A DNA stretch of 24,189 nt from DATFXF01 sp035258565 (GTDB taxonomy: Bacteria > Acidobacteriota > Terriglobia > Acidiferrales > UBA7541). The position numbers and the translations under genes are program-made. The notes beneath the pieces are model-generated. The model ran no database searches and was not told the DNA's origin. It saw only the letters and a list, made by a program, of their open reading frames with translations. The stretch is from contig DATFXF010000356.1 in NCBI GenBank assembly GCA_035258565.1, positions 1 through 24,189 on the forward strand, given 5' to 3'. Shown in pieces: positions 16,161 through 23,973 of this stretch (within the stretch, counting starts at the first letter, position 1; every line of letters starts with the position of its first letter).

Positions 16161-16883
16161 ATGAGAGACCGCCCCAGATTCCTAGCGATGGTTACGGGGG
16201 TGTTGGCTGGTCTGGTGATCTGCGGGACGGGCAACGCCCAGACCGAGCAGGACGTCCGGCAGCATATCGCGAAAGCCTATGGGATCCAATCATGGGCCCA
16301 GGTCGAACAATTGCGGTTTACCTTTCGCGTGCAACGCGGCAAGGAGCAACGCTCACGCTCTTGGATGTGGGAGCCGAAGACGGATCGCGTCAGCTTTCAA
16401 GGCGCAGACAAGCAGGGCAAGCCCGTGAAGCTCACCTATCTCCGCAGTGAACTGAATGCCCAGCCCACGCAAGAGCTGAAGGAGATTGACGCCTCCTTCA
16501 TCAATGACCAGTACTGGCTTCTGTTCCCCTTCCATCTCGTGTGGGACCGGGCCGCCAAGGTGGAAGACACGGGGATGCATGAATTGCCGAGAGGTCCGGG
16601 AAACGGAAGACGCGTTGTGGTCACCTATCCGCCCAACGGTGGCTACACCCCAGGTGACGTTTACGAGCTCTTCGTTGGTGAAGACGGCCGAATCATCCAG
16701 TGGGCCTACCATCAGGGCGGCGCTCCCAAGCCGACGCTCGCGGCCTCATGGGAGGAGAATCGGCACTTGGGTCCCCTGGTGGTCTCTTTGAATCATCCAA
16801 GCGCAAAAGGAGATGTGCGCGTGTGGTTCACCGAGGTGGCCGTCAAATTGGCTGGTTCCGAGCGCTGGATCGCCGCGAACTGA
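16161..16883 (+). CDS. Exported protein of unknown function
   Basis: This 240-residue protein has a signal peptide (MRDRPRF, then a hydrophobic core, cleavage after GNA near residue 26). The mature part is rich in beta-strand-like sequence. It has aromatic blocks such as SWMWEPKTDRVSF and a striking INDQYWLLFPFHLVWD near 115-130. That layout resembles bacterial exported proteins with a lipoprotein-carrier-like half-barrel, but I cannot assign a family with certainty. The ATG at 16161 has GAGGTG four bases upstream. The open frame extends to 15990, but the extension runs through the candidate promoter and would block the signal peptide. It is divergent from the PilZ gene and is followed by 246 bases without a gene. 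It probably acts in the periplasm or outer membrane. Confidence 0.75.
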   Translation: MRDRPRFLAMVTGVLAGLVICGTGNAQTEQDVRQHIAKAYGIQSWAQVEQLRFTFRVQRGKEQRSRSWMWEPKTDRVSFQGADKQGKPVKLTYLRSELNAQPTQELKEIDASFINDQYWLLFPFHLVWDRAAKVEDTGMHELPRGPGNGRRVVVTYPPNGGYTPGDVYELFVGEDGRIIQWAYHQGGAPKPTLAASWEENRHLGPLVVSLNHPSAKGDVRVWFTEVAVKLAGSERWIAAN

Positions 16884-17129
16884 GTCCGAGGGCACTGGCG
16901 TGCCCGAACTCCATTTCCTGGCTAGGTGTAATCTTTTCATTCTACAGTAGATATTGAGAGAAGCTAAGGCTTCAGCGGCCCTGCTCACTTCCGATTGTCG
17001 CAACAGAACAAAGAATTGAAACCACGGCCTGCTCTATTAGTTATGCCTTTTATTTTCAACTGATTAGTGGGGCAACTTGTCGCAAGCTCGAGCCATCTTC
17101 CTCTTATGGGGGAACCCGGAGGTGCAAAC

Positions 17130-17738
17130 ATGCAACTCGGTAGAAGAACCTACGTCCTACTGGGCTCGCTTTTGGTCGTGGCACTGGTCGTCTCTGGTGC
17201 CGCGGTCGCGAACCGCGCGGACCCAGTGACCCTGCCCCAAGGCACAACCATCCATGTCCGCTTAGATCACGCTCTGGCCAGCAACCAAGCTCGGCCCGGA
17301 GACAGATTTGCTGCCACAGTCTCCGAACCAGTGATCGTGGAAGGTAAGACGGCGCTTCCGCAGGGCACACCTGTGAAGGGTCGCGTTGTGGAAGCAAAAC
17401 AGTCTGGCCGACTAAAGGGTGTGGCCCACCTGCGGCTGGCGCTCACAGAAATGGAGGTCGGCGACAAGTCCTATGAGCTTCGCACGACTTCCATCTCTCG
17501 CGTCGGCGGCAACCACAAGAAGCGCAACCTCGCGTGGATTGGCGGCGGCGGCGCCGGAGGAGCAGCCATCGGTGCCATTGCTGCTGGCGGCGAGGGAGCT
17601 CTGATCGGGGGCCCTGTGGGCGCAGGCGCCGGAATCGCGGTGGCCTTCTTGACAGGGAAGAAGGATATCAGACTTCCCCCCGAGACACCCCTGACCTTTA
17701 AACTCACTCAGCCCGTTACCGTAGGGGCAAAGAGCTAA
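17130..17738 (+). CDS. Exported glycine-zipper protein of unknown function
   Basis: This 202-residue protein has an N-terminal signal or anchor (MQLGRRTYVLLGSLLVVALV, ending near VANRA). A beta-rich domain follows at about 33-125, with LPQGTTIHVRLDHAL and two PQGT turns, a pattern seen in acidobacterial envelope proteins. A glycine zipper at 137-169 (GGGGAGG...GALIGGPVGAGAG) could insert in a membrane. A final strand segment ends PPETPLTFKLTQPV. The zipper and its placement suggest an outer- or inner-membrane-associated role, but no function is known. The ATG at 17130 has GGAGGT six bases upstream; alternative starts at 17067 and 17106 lack this. The preceding gap (16884-17129) is relatively A/T-rich and may hold the promoter. 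A 13-bp inverted repeat follows the stop. Confidence 0.75.
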   Translation: MQLGRRTYVLLGSLLVVALVVSGAAVANRADPVTLPQGTTIHVRLDHALASNQARPGDRFAATVSEPVIVEGKTALPQGTPVKGRVVEAKQSGRLKGVAHLRLALTEMEVGDKSYELRTTSISRVGGNHKKRNLAWIGGGGAGGAAIGAIAAGGEGALIGGPVGAGAGIAVAFLTGKKDIRLPPETPLTFKLTQPVTVGAKS

Positions 17739-17764
17739 CCTAGTTCACCGCTTCTAGATGCGCC

Positions 17765-17823
17765 CGAGGCGAACCCCAACAGATCCCGGGACAGCTCGAC
17801 GGGAGGACTGGGGGTTCGCCTCG
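17765..17823 (+). repeat. Perfect 13-bp inverted repeat (large stem-loop)
   Basis: The 13 bases at 17765-17777 (CGAGGCGAACCCC) are exactly complementary to those at 17811-17823, with a 33-base loop containing CCCGGG. It lies 26 bases past the glycine-zipper stop and 25 bases before the lipoprotein start. No T-run follows, so it is not a classical intrinsic terminator. It may protect an mRNA 3' end, attenuate read-through, or be a protein-binding site. Confidence 0.6.
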
Positions 17824-17848
17824 AGGCCATCAAAGGAGTTGGTCGACG

Positions 17849-18340
17849 TTGCTACTGGTTATTCCTTCGCGGGCGAAAATCAGCGCCGCCAGAGTAGGAG
17901 CGGCACAGATTGCCACAGCTCTGGCCATTGCTGTGTCTCTTTTTCTGTTCGCCGCTTGCAGCACGAGCAAAGAGACGTCAAAGACCCAGGTAACAGCTGA
18001 AGAAGTGACGCGAGAGAGTCAAAAAGCAGCACAAACCGCCGAATCATACGCCCAACAACAGAAAGAAGAATACCAGAAGAAGGCTGAAGCGGAATTGAGG
18101 GAGCTCGATCGCCGCATTGAGGACCTGAAGGCTCAGGCCGAAAAGGCAGCAAAGTCGAAGGCAGCGATCGATAGACAAGTGGCCCAATTGCGCAAGCAGC
18201 AAGAGTTCGCCCGCCAAAAGCTTGAAGAACTGAAGGCTGCGAGCACTTCTGCCTGGGAAGAAACCAAGAAGAAACTCGATACCGCAATGGACGAGTTAAA
18301 GCGCGCATACCACCGGGCGGCTTCCCGTTGGAGATCCTAA
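17849..18340 (+). CDS. Coiled-coil lipoprotein
   Basis: This 163-residue protein has a hydrophobic signal segment ending in the lipobox LFAAC, with the lipidated Cys at 37. A highly charged helix follows from about 45 to the end, rich in Glu, Lys, Gln and Ala, consistent with a rod-like coiled coil. The C-terminal block KLEELKAASTSAWEETKKKL followed by AMDELKRAYHRA matches a motif common in small bacterial coiled-coil proteins (LKAASGDAWEDLK-like), whose function is unknown. The likely start is the TTG at 17849 with AAAGGAG ten bases upstream. A start further in would shorten the long n-region before the hydrophobic core. The Lpp-like helical build suggests an envelope spacer or tether, which is inference. 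Confidence 0.75.
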   Translation: MLLVIPSRAKISAARVGAAQIATALAIAVSLFLFAACSTSKETSKTQVTAEEVTRESQKAAQTAESYAQQQKEEYQKKAEAELRELDRRIEDLKAQAEKAAKSKAAIDRQVAQLRKQQEFARQKLEELKAASTSAWEETKKKLDTAMDELKRAYHRAASRWRS

Positions 18341-18369
18341 CCATACTCCGGAGCCGCAGTTGCCTCCCT

Positions 18370-19632
18370 CTACTCGAGCCGCTTGCCTTTGGTCTCCGGT
18401 AGCGCGCTGGCCAGGAGGGCAGCCAGCAAGAAGGCTCCCGCCTGGAGCAAGAAGGCCGAGCCGAGGCCGTGGCGAGCCGCCAACGCGCCGACGGTGATGG
18501 GAGAGAGCGCTGAAACGCCGCGGCCGATGTTGTAGCTGACGCCCATCGCCGAGGCACGAATCTCGGTCGGGAAGAGCTCCGAGGCGATGGCGCCGAAGCC
18601 GGAAAAGTATCCCGTACCGAAGAAGGCCACGAGCGGCCCGAGGAGGAACAGCCCGGTGGGGCTCTTGGTCATGCCATAGAGCGGCACGAGCACCGCCGCG
18701 ACTAGCAGGTAAGTGACGTAGCTCTTGCGCCGGCCCACGGCATCCGCAAAGAAGCCGAACAACGTGTACCCAAACCATTTTCCGACGCCCATTACGACCA
18801 GCCATAGCGTGGTCTTCATGATGCTCAGGCCACGCCCGCCCTGCTCGATCGGCAACAAGAGATAGGATGGGATCCAGGTGAACAGGCCCCAGTAGCCGAA
18901 CATGGTGCAGGCGTTCATAGCTGTGGCCAAGAGGGCGCTTGCGCGGATGTCTTTGCGCCGGAGCAAGCCCAGTGCGCCGCGCGGCTCGCTCGCGCGTTGG
19001 CTCCAGATTGGGGGCTCTGGGACGCGCCGACGAATCCAGAAGGCCACGAGCGCAGGAAGGACGCCGACGAAGAACACGGCGCGCCAGCCGAACCGCGGTA
19101 GGATTAGTCCAGTGACGCCTGCGGCAAGCATTTCTCCGATGGCCCAGGTGGACTGCATCAGCCCGAGGGCCTTGCCGCGGTGGTCGTCGGACCAAGTTTC
19201 GGCGATCAGCGCCGCCCCGGTATTCCATTCCCCGCCCATTCCCAGGCCGAGGATGAAGCGGAAGATTCCCAGCTGCACGATGGTGGAAGAAAGCCCGCAG
19301 GCCCCGCTGGCCAGCGAATAGACAAGAATGGAAGCGGTGAGCGCGCGCGTGCGCCCGATGCGGTCAGCGATGAGTCCGAAGAGCAACCCGCCTGCGGCGG
19401 AAGCGAGAAGCGTAAGAGAATTCAGCAGACCGGCCGTGGCCTTGCTCATGCCGAGGTCGCGCATCAGGTAGGCCAGCACCATCGAGTAGAGCAGCACGTC
19501 CATGGCGTCGAGCATCCAGCCAAGCCCGCCGGCGATGAGCGACTTTCGCTCGGCCGGCGTGACATGCTGCGGCCAAGTGAGGCCCAGCACCTTGCGCGTG
19601 GGTCGCGATGCGGCGATGGGATCGGTAGCCAA
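18370..19632 (-). CDS. MFS transporter
   Basis: This is a 12-helix major facilitator protein of about 420 residues. An acidic residue pair lies in helix 1 (GWMLDAMDVLLYS). The loop 2-3 motif is GLIADRIGRTRAL. Helix 4-5 carries RFILGLGMGGEWNTGAALI. A second half has FADAVGRRKSY, ELFPTEIRASAMGVSYN and the C-terminal PETKG. These features fit the sugar/aromatic-acid/organic-acid carriers of the AAHS and sugar-porter-like families; the substrate is unknown. The open frame runs to 20010, but that extension is Arg-rich, overlaps the plus-strand zinc-ribbon gene and lacks family resemblance. Possible starts are a TTG at 19632 or a GTG at 19590, both without a good ribosome-binding site, so the start is uncertain. 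The 3' end converges on the lipoprotein gene. Confidence 0.9.
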   Translation of the reverse strand: MATDPIAASRPTRKVLGLTWPQHVTPAERKSLIAGGLGWMLDAMDVLLYSMVLAYLMRDLGMSKATAGLLNSLTLLASAAGGLLFGLIADRIGRTRALTASILVYSLASGACGLSSTIVQLGIFRFILGLGMGGEWNTGAALIAETWSDDHRGKALGLMQSTWAIGEMLAAGVTGLILPRFGWRAVFFVGVLPALVAFWIRRRVPEPPIWSQRASEPRGALGLLRRKDIRASALLATAMNACTMFGYWGLFTWIPSYLLLPIEQGGRGLSIMKTTLWLVVMGVGKWFGYTLFGFFADAVGRRKSYVTYLLVAAVLVPLYGMTKSPTGLFLLGPLVAFFGTGYFSGFGAIASELFPTEIRASAMGVSYNIGRGVSALSPITVGALAARHGLGSAFLLQAGAFLLAALLASALPETKGKRLE

Positions 19633-19788
19633 GGAAATGAAGCCGGCCCATTCTACTGAAATTTGCCCGGCAAATTGGCTTCGAAACGGTACGGCGCTCC
19701 GCACTCCGCTGTAGGCTTGCGCTTCCCTGATGCATTTGTTAGCCTTCCCGCCAGATTTGCCCTTTTTTCCTCTTCCGAGGAGGCCCCC

Positions 19789-20262
19789 ATGCCCTATTGC
19801 AGCAAATGCGGGGCGCAAGTCACCGGCCAGTCCGGTTTCTGCCCGCAATGCGGCGCGCCGCAGGCGGGAGCCGAAGGGGCGCCGCCGACGGTGGGCGCGA
19901 AGCAGTCGGGCTTGTCGGAGAATGTAGCGGGGCTTCTTTGTTATGCGGTGGGATGGATTACGGGGCTCATCTTCCTTCTCATTGATCGTCGGCCCTCGGT
20001 GCGTTTCCACGCTGCGCAGTCACTGGTTGTGTTTGGTGGGCTCCATCTTCTGCGCGTCGTGTTCGCATTCGCTTTCGGTATGAGCTGGTGGCTGGGCGGC
20101 GGCGTCGGCTGGACGGGCGTCTCGTTCGGGTTTCTGTTGTTTCACTTGATCGGACTCGTGAGCCTCATCCTCTGGATCCTCCTCATGGTGAAAGCCTACC
20201 AGGGCGAGCGGTTTAAGGTTCCGGTGGCTGGAGACCTCGCAGAGAGTCTCGCCGGGAAGTAG
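19789..20262 (+). CDS. Zinc-ribbon protein with DUF4870 membrane domain
   Basis: This 157-residue protein begins with a zinc ribbon: CSKC at 4-7 and CPQC at 18-21. A Gly/Ala/Pro linker and a DUF4870-like membrane domain follow. The first helix is VAGLLCYAVGWITGLIFLLI, then RRPSVRFHAAQSLVVFGGLH, the conserved FHAxQ segment of the family, then two more helices and MVKAYQGERFKVPVAGDLAE. DUF4870 is distantly related to Tic20-like membrane proteins, and its function in bacteria is not established. The ATG has GAGGAGG five bases upstream, an excellent ribosome-binding site. The gene is divergent from the MFS transporter and convergent with the DUF4282 gene. Confidence 0.88.
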   Translation: MPYCSKCGAQVTGQSGFCPQCGAPQAGAEGAPPTVGAKQSGLSENVAGLLCYAVGWITGLIFLLIDRRPSVRFHAAQSLVVFGGLHLLRVVFAFAFGMSWWLGGGVGWTGVSFGFLLFHLIGLVSLILWILLMVKAYQGERFKVPVAGDLAESLAGK

Positions 20263-20332
20263 CCTCAGGGAAGCGTTTGCGCAGCCGCCTTCCGCGTGTC
20301 CCTTCCTATGCCGGATGCTTCGTGCGAATCTA

Positions 20333-20623
20333 TCACTCTCCGGCCATGCGCCGCGTGTTCTCCGCGATGCGAAACAGCACGACCACCACCTCGAGCGCCA
20401 CTCGGATGTACAGGATCCACACCACAAGCCCGATCAGGCCGAAGACCAGCGCGAGCAGACCCTGCGCTGGCGATTGCTGCAAGGCTTGGAACACGAAAAC
20501 GACAAGCGAGATCCCGCCCGCGAGCAGGGCAATTGCATACAGCGGCTTGAGGAGCTGAGGCGTCACCAAATCCTGGAAAGAGAAATCGGAAAGACCAGCG
20601 TACATGCTTTTCTGGTTGGACAT
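20333..20623 (-). CDS. Small DUF4282-like membrane protein
   Basis: This 96-residue protein starts MSNQKSMYAGLSDFSFQDLV and has two transmembrane helices (about 29-49 and 54-74). The second passes into the amphipathic LYIRVALEVVVVLFRIAENT. The LSDFSFxxLVTPxLLKxLY opening and RxxxExxxVxFRIxEN close are the DUF4282 pattern; the function of that family is unknown. The ATG has GGAGG five bases upstream. The frame is open to 21343 on the minus strand, but that extension is antisense to the DHH gene. It may share a membrane-related role with the convergent DUF4870 gene 70 bases away, which is only suggested by proximity. Confidence 0.85.
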   Translation of the reverse strand: MSNQKSMYAGLSDFSFQDLVTPQLLKPLYAIALLAGGISLVVFVFQALQQSPAQGLLALVFGLIGLVVWILYIRVALEVVVVLFRIAENTRRMAGE

Positions 20624-20770
20624 TCTGCCCTCCTTCGGAGATGGTAGAGGAACTGCGCCGGCTGGGGAAGCAGGCAAGCTTCTCCCTACGTAATCCTTTC
20701 CGCACTGGAAAGTCAGGCCAGGCGCGGGATTGGGGAGAAGGGAATACGATGTGAGCGTCGGGCTTTTCCC

Positions 20771-20799
20771 TTGACAATCTTTCCGAGCGCGTCCATCTT
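20771..20799 (+). promoter_or_regulatory. Candidate promoter of the DHH phosphoesterase gene
   Basis: A consensus TTGACA at 20771-20776 is followed after 17 bases by CATCTT at 20794-20799, a weak -10 (three of six). It lies about 75 bases before the GTG start, in the divergent gap shared with the DUF4282 gene. The gap (20624-20872) holds nothing else recognisable. Confidence 0.35.
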
Positions 20800-20872
20800 T
20801 AATGGCTTTGCCCCAGCGAAAATCTTGCACTGTTCCCGTGGGATGCGTTCGAACAGGTGACTCGAGGACCCG

Positions 20873-21826
20873 GTGAAAGTTCGCGTCTGCTTCCACGATC
20901 GTTGCTTCGACGGCGCCGCATCGGCTGCCGTCTTCATGCGCTTCTATCGCGAGCGCATCAACCCCGATTCCGAATTTCATTTCACCGGACTGACCCACCG
21001 GGCCGCGCAACCCTTCGAGGAAGGACTCTTCGATGGTGACGAAAACGCCATCGTAGACTTCAAGTATTCGAGTTCGCCGCGCGTCACCTGGTGGTTCGAC
21101 CACCACCAGAGTGCCTTCCTCACTCCCGCCGACGCCGAACACTTCCGCGCGGACAGCTCCGGCCGCAAGTTTTACGACCCCGATTACAAATCTTGTACCT
21201 TGTTGTTGGGTACGGTGGCGCGGGAGAAGTTCGGCTTCGACACGAGCCCACTGGCAGAGCTGATCCGGTGGGGTGACGTCATTGACGGCGCGCAATTTCC
21301 CACTCCGGAGTCCGCGGTCCGGCTGACTGAACCGGCCACCCAACTTGCACTGGTAATCGAAGCGGCGCCGGAATCCGGCCTGGCCGCGCAGCTGATCCCA
21401 GAGTTGGCCGCGCTGCCGCTACGGGAGATCGTGCGACTGCCGAGCGTCGCCCGCCATCTCGAGCCACTACTCAAGCGACACGAACGGTCCATCGAGGTCC
21501 TGCGCCAGCGTGCCCAGGCTCGCGACGGGGTGGTCTTTTTCGACGTGAGTGATCTAGACCTCGAAGGCTACAACAAGTTTATCCCTTACTTGCTTCATCC
21601 CGACTGCCGCTATTCGGTCGGTGTGAGCGCCTCACACATGCGTGCCAAGGTTTCCGTGGGCTCGAATCCTTGGAACCCGGCCGCGGAGGAGAGAAACCTG
21701 GCCTCTTTGGCCGAGCGCTATGGCGGCGGAGGCCATCCGCGCGTCGCGGCCATCTCCTTTGATCCTTCGGACCTTGAGCGCGCACGCAAAGTGGCTGCCG
21801 AGATTGCCGCCGAGCTTCGGCGCTGA
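20873..21826 (+). CDS. DHH family phosphoesterase
   Basis: This 317-residue protein belongs to the DHH/DHHA1 phosphoesterases, manganese-dependent enzymes that include nanoRNases, pAp phosphatases and cyclic-dinucleotide phosphodiesterases. Metal-binding motifs are in order: HDRCFDG at 8-14, Asp62 in IVDF, the name-giving FDHHQ at 75-79, and WGDVID with Asp135. The C-terminal DHHA1 substrate-binding segment has RYGGGGHPRVAAI at 282-294. No extra regulatory domain (GGDEF-like, PAS, CBS) is attached. The substrate cannot be decided from sequence; short oligoribonucleotides or phosphorylated nucleotides are the usual ones. The start is a GTG at 20873 with CGAGG just upstream, placing the first strand (MKVRVCFHD) as expected. 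Confidence 0.88.
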   Translation: MKVRVCFHDRCFDGAASAAVFMRFYRERINPDSEFHFTGLTHRAAQPFEEGLFDGDENAIVDFKYSSSPRVTWWFDHHQSAFLTPADAEHFRADSSGRKFYDPDYKSCTLLLGTVAREKFGFDTSPLAELIRWGDVIDGAQFPTPESAVRLTEPATQLALVIEAAPESGLAAQLIPELAALPLREIVRLPSVARHLEPLLKRHERSIEVLRQRAQARDGVVFFDVSDLDLEGYNKFIPYLLHPDCRYSVGVSASHMRAKVSVGSNPWNPAAEERNLASLAERYGGGGHPRVAAISFDPSDLERARKVAAEIAAELRR

Positions 21827-21865
21827 ACTCTTTCCTTCCTCTCTCTTCTCTCGCTACAACTGCGT

Positions 21866-23350
21866 TCATCGGTGTTGATCTGTGATTCCGTCTCGGTTCT
21901 TGAGGAACTCTTGCGGGATCAGGTCGCTCAAGCGTATAGCGGGAGGCAGCGGGCGAGTGGCCATGGCGAAACCGAGTGAGGAGGGCGCATCGAGTCCGCC
22001 GTGCGTGCTGTTGATCGTGACGATGTATTGAAAGATGGCTTTGCCGTAGTAGAAGCCCGGCTTCAGGCTCAACGCAATGTCGGCGGGATTCTGCACGTGG
22101 TTGATCGCCCAAGCACGGATTCGCGCCGCGGCATCGGGATACGCGCCCGCCCAGGTTTCCGCAAACAAGTCTCGGTCGGTGGCTGAGCCATCGGGCGCGA
22201 GTCGCCCGGCGGCGCGCAACCCGTCGAATACGGTTAGGAGCTCGAGTGGGTCGCCGGCCTGCACCTCATACCAGAAGCGGCTGCCGTCCGCGCTCCAGCG
22301 TAACTCTGCTAGCGACGCTCCGCGCAGAATCGCCACGCGGTCTTCCCGCGCGTCACGCACGATGACCACATCGGCACCTTCGAGCGCCGCCAGATCACGC
22401 GCGAGGTCCGCTCTGCCGGGCGGGCGGCAATAAATGGCCGCGAAACCGATCAAACCATAGGCGGGCACGGCAATATCACGCGGGCCCAAAAGGGAATTGC
22501 GGAGGCGCCATCTGCAGCGCGAAAGATGAGACTCGAGAGGCGCTATGCGACTTGGCATCTGCGTGTTGCCGTGATCGCTGAAAACCAGCACCCCGAGCTC
22601 ACCGCGCGCATCCAGATAGAGGTCGCGGATCAAGGACTCGAACTCCAATAGGAACGGCTCGACGGCCCGAGCGGAATAGAGATGGTAGAGCGAGTCGATG
22701 GTCGCGATGTGTGCCAGAAAGACAGATCGTTTGCTGGCAAGGAAGAATTTGCGGAAGCGCCCGAGGTCGGCGCGATAACTCTTGACTGAGACGCCGTAGA
22801 CGACCGCTTTGGTCCAGCCGGGCGCGTCGTAGTCGAGCGCGCTGATATAAGGGACATCCGCGCCGCTGAGCGTCACCCAGGCTCCGCCGCGAATCTTGTT
22901 GTGGACCCGATCGAAGTAACGGTGCTCGTAGCCATGTCCCGGCGCGGCGTGTAGCACCGCGGTCAGCGCGGCTTCGCTATCCGACGGGAGCGTGCTGATC
23001 GTCGCCGTGGGACGGTAGAATTCGCGGAAATGACCGCGGTCCCATAGATTCTGCATCAGCTCTAGCGGCACACCGTCTAGGCAGACTGCCAGCCAGCGCC
23101 GCGGCTCGGACTGCAGTCCGGGCCGCAGAAAGACGCCCGCAGGCGTGTGGAATTCATCGAGCACCCCGTCTCCATCGGTGTCGCGGGCGCGCCAGAGCTC
23201 GGGAGGACTCGCGCGGAGCTCGAGCATCCATTCGTTGGTTGTGCGAAAGCCCGCAGGTACGGCGGTGAACACTCGCGGCACCGGCCGGCCCCAGAAGGTA
23301 ATCTCGAGTGCCACGAAGACGACCAGCCCCAGCAGTATCCACCAGTGCAT
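21866..23350 (-). CDS. Membrane-anchored alkaline phosphatase superfamily protein
   Basis: This 494-residue protein has an N-terminal transmembrane helix (about 2-21, HWWILLGLVVFVALEITFWG) and an extracytoplasmic domain of the alkaline phosphatase/phosphodiesterase superfamily. Candidate metal ligands are Asp92 in CLDGVP, a Thr/Ser nucleophile in STLPSDSEAAL (about 119-129), Asp219 and His223 in TIDSLYHLY, Asp259-His260 in FSDHGNT and His450 in STHGG. The core therefore looks active. Residues 57-66 read DTDGDGVLDE, a classic calcium-binding loop, inserted between anchor and catalytic domain. The last residues (NRDGITDQHR) come from a dispersed DNA repeat. The ATG at 23350 directly precedes the helix; the frame is open to 23452 without clear support. 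The substrate is unknown; phosphodiesters, nucleotides or phospholipid headgroups are options. Confidence 0.82.
   Translation of the reverse strand: MHWWILLGLVVFVALEITFWGRPVPRVFTAVPAGFRTTNEWMLELRASPPELWRARDTDGDGVLDEFHTPAGVFLRPGLQSEPRRWLAVCLDGVPLELMQNLWDRGHFREFYRPTATISTLPSDSEAALTAVLHAAPGHGYEHRYFDRVHNKIRGGAWVTLSGADVPYISALDYDAPGWTKAVVYGVSVKSYRADLGRFRKFFLASKRSVFLAHIATIDSLYHLYSARAVEPFLLEFESLIRDLYLDARGELGVLVFSDHGNTQMPSRIAPLESHLSRCRWRLRNSLLGPRDIAVPAYGLIGFAAIYCRPPGRADLARDLAALEGADVVIVRDAREDRVAILRGASLAELRWSADGSRFWYEVQAGDPLELLTVFDGLRAAGRLAPDGSATDRDLFAETWAGAYPDAAARIRAWAINHVQNPADIALSLKPGFYYGKAIFQYIVTINSTHGGLDAPSSLGFAMATRPLPPAIRLSDLIPQEFLKNRDGITDQHR
21867..21904. repeat. Dispersed repeat-like sequence, copy 2
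   Basis: The same 12-base core as copy 1 lies at 21873-21884, with CATC in front and CTTGAG behind. It overlaps the end of the phosphatase gene, so the minus strand of the repeat encodes that protein's last residues and stop codon. Confidence 0.4.
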
Positions 23351-23499
23351 CGGTAACTTCGCCTCGCAGGCATTGGATTCGATGACACGCGCGACTCTCG
23401 CGGCCTGAGGGAAGAGGCTCCATTGTAACTGTCTCCGCCTTGGTCTCCGCATTCATTTCGGCAGGCTGCGGAGGTGGCTTGGCGCGCAACGTTCGCGGA

Positions 23500-23660
23500 C
23501 TGATCCGAATCCCCCGAATGGCCAGGGGTTTACGGGCGGCGATCTTAGCGACGTGATCCGCTACATCCTAGCGGGCGATGGCTATGCCAACGTCCACACC
23601 ACCAAGTATCCTGGCGGTGAAATCCGCGGGCAAATCCGCGTCCATGGAGGCAACGACTAG
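23500..23660 (+). pseudogene. C-terminal fragment of a CHRD domain protein
   Basis: One plus-strand frame ending at the TAG at 23658 reads GFTGGDLSDVIRYILAGDGYANV and then HTTKYPGGEIRGQIRVHGGND. YANVHTxxxPGGEIRGQI is the C-terminal signature of CHRD (chordin-like) domains, found in secreted bacterial proteins. The N-terminal two thirds of the domain and any signal peptide are absent: upstream sequence, in frame through 23400-23500, shows no resemblance. This is the 3' remnant of a lost secreted-protein gene. Confidence 0.65.
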
Positions 23661-23796
23661 CGCGCGACAACATAGCGTCCGCTGGAGCGGGCTCCGTGTC
23701 CGCCCCTCACGTCCAAGCCTATGTTCTGTGCGTGTGGCGTGACCTGTGAATGGTGAGCAAGATTTAGTTTGAGAAAGCGGTTTTTGTTGGGAGGGT

Positions 23797-23912
23797 TGGA
23801 ACGAAGGGTTTTCCGCGCCGCCTATCCGGACTTCTTTGCCTTGTGGAAAGGCGCCGACCCCGATATTTCTATCCTCCAGCAGGCTAAGGCCGAGTACGCC
23901 AAGCTGAAATAG
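23797..23912 (+). pseudogene. C-terminal fragment of a TPR-type protein
   Basis: A plus-strand frame ending in TAG at 23910 reads AYPDFFALWKGADPDI, then SILQQAKAEYAKLK. This closely matches the C-terminal tail of acidobacterial TPR proteins, often fused to Ser/Thr kinases or winged-helix regulators (AYxDFFxLWKDADPDIPILxQAKAEYAKL). There is no start codon or TPR repeat upstream, so only the gene's last 30 or so codons survive. Confidence 0.6.
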
Positions 23913-23917
23913 CCGCC

Positions 23918-23973
23918 TGCGCTTCGCCCCGCGCTTTCAGGACTTGCTGCGCCGCATCGGGCTGCCACAGTAG
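23918..23973 (+). pseudogene. Second C-terminal TPR-protein fragment
   Basis: Directly after the first fragment, a plus-strand frame ends PRFQDLLRRIGLPQ and TAG at 23971. D/A-PRFQDLLRRxGLPQ is another standard C-terminus of acidobacterial TPR/kinase or regulator proteins. Only about 18 codons remain, so it cannot be a gene. Its proximity suggests successive deletions or insertions at this site. Confidence 0.5.

Noticed and set aside
19633..20010. N-terminal extension of the MFS transporter
   Set aside because: The added 126 residues are Arg-rich, overlap the well-supported zinc-ribbon gene on the other strand and do not match MFS proteins.
20624..21343. Upstream extension of the DUF4282 gene to 240 more residues
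   Set aside because: It is antisense to the DHH gene. The ATG at 20623 has a strong GGAGG and starts the conserved N terminus.
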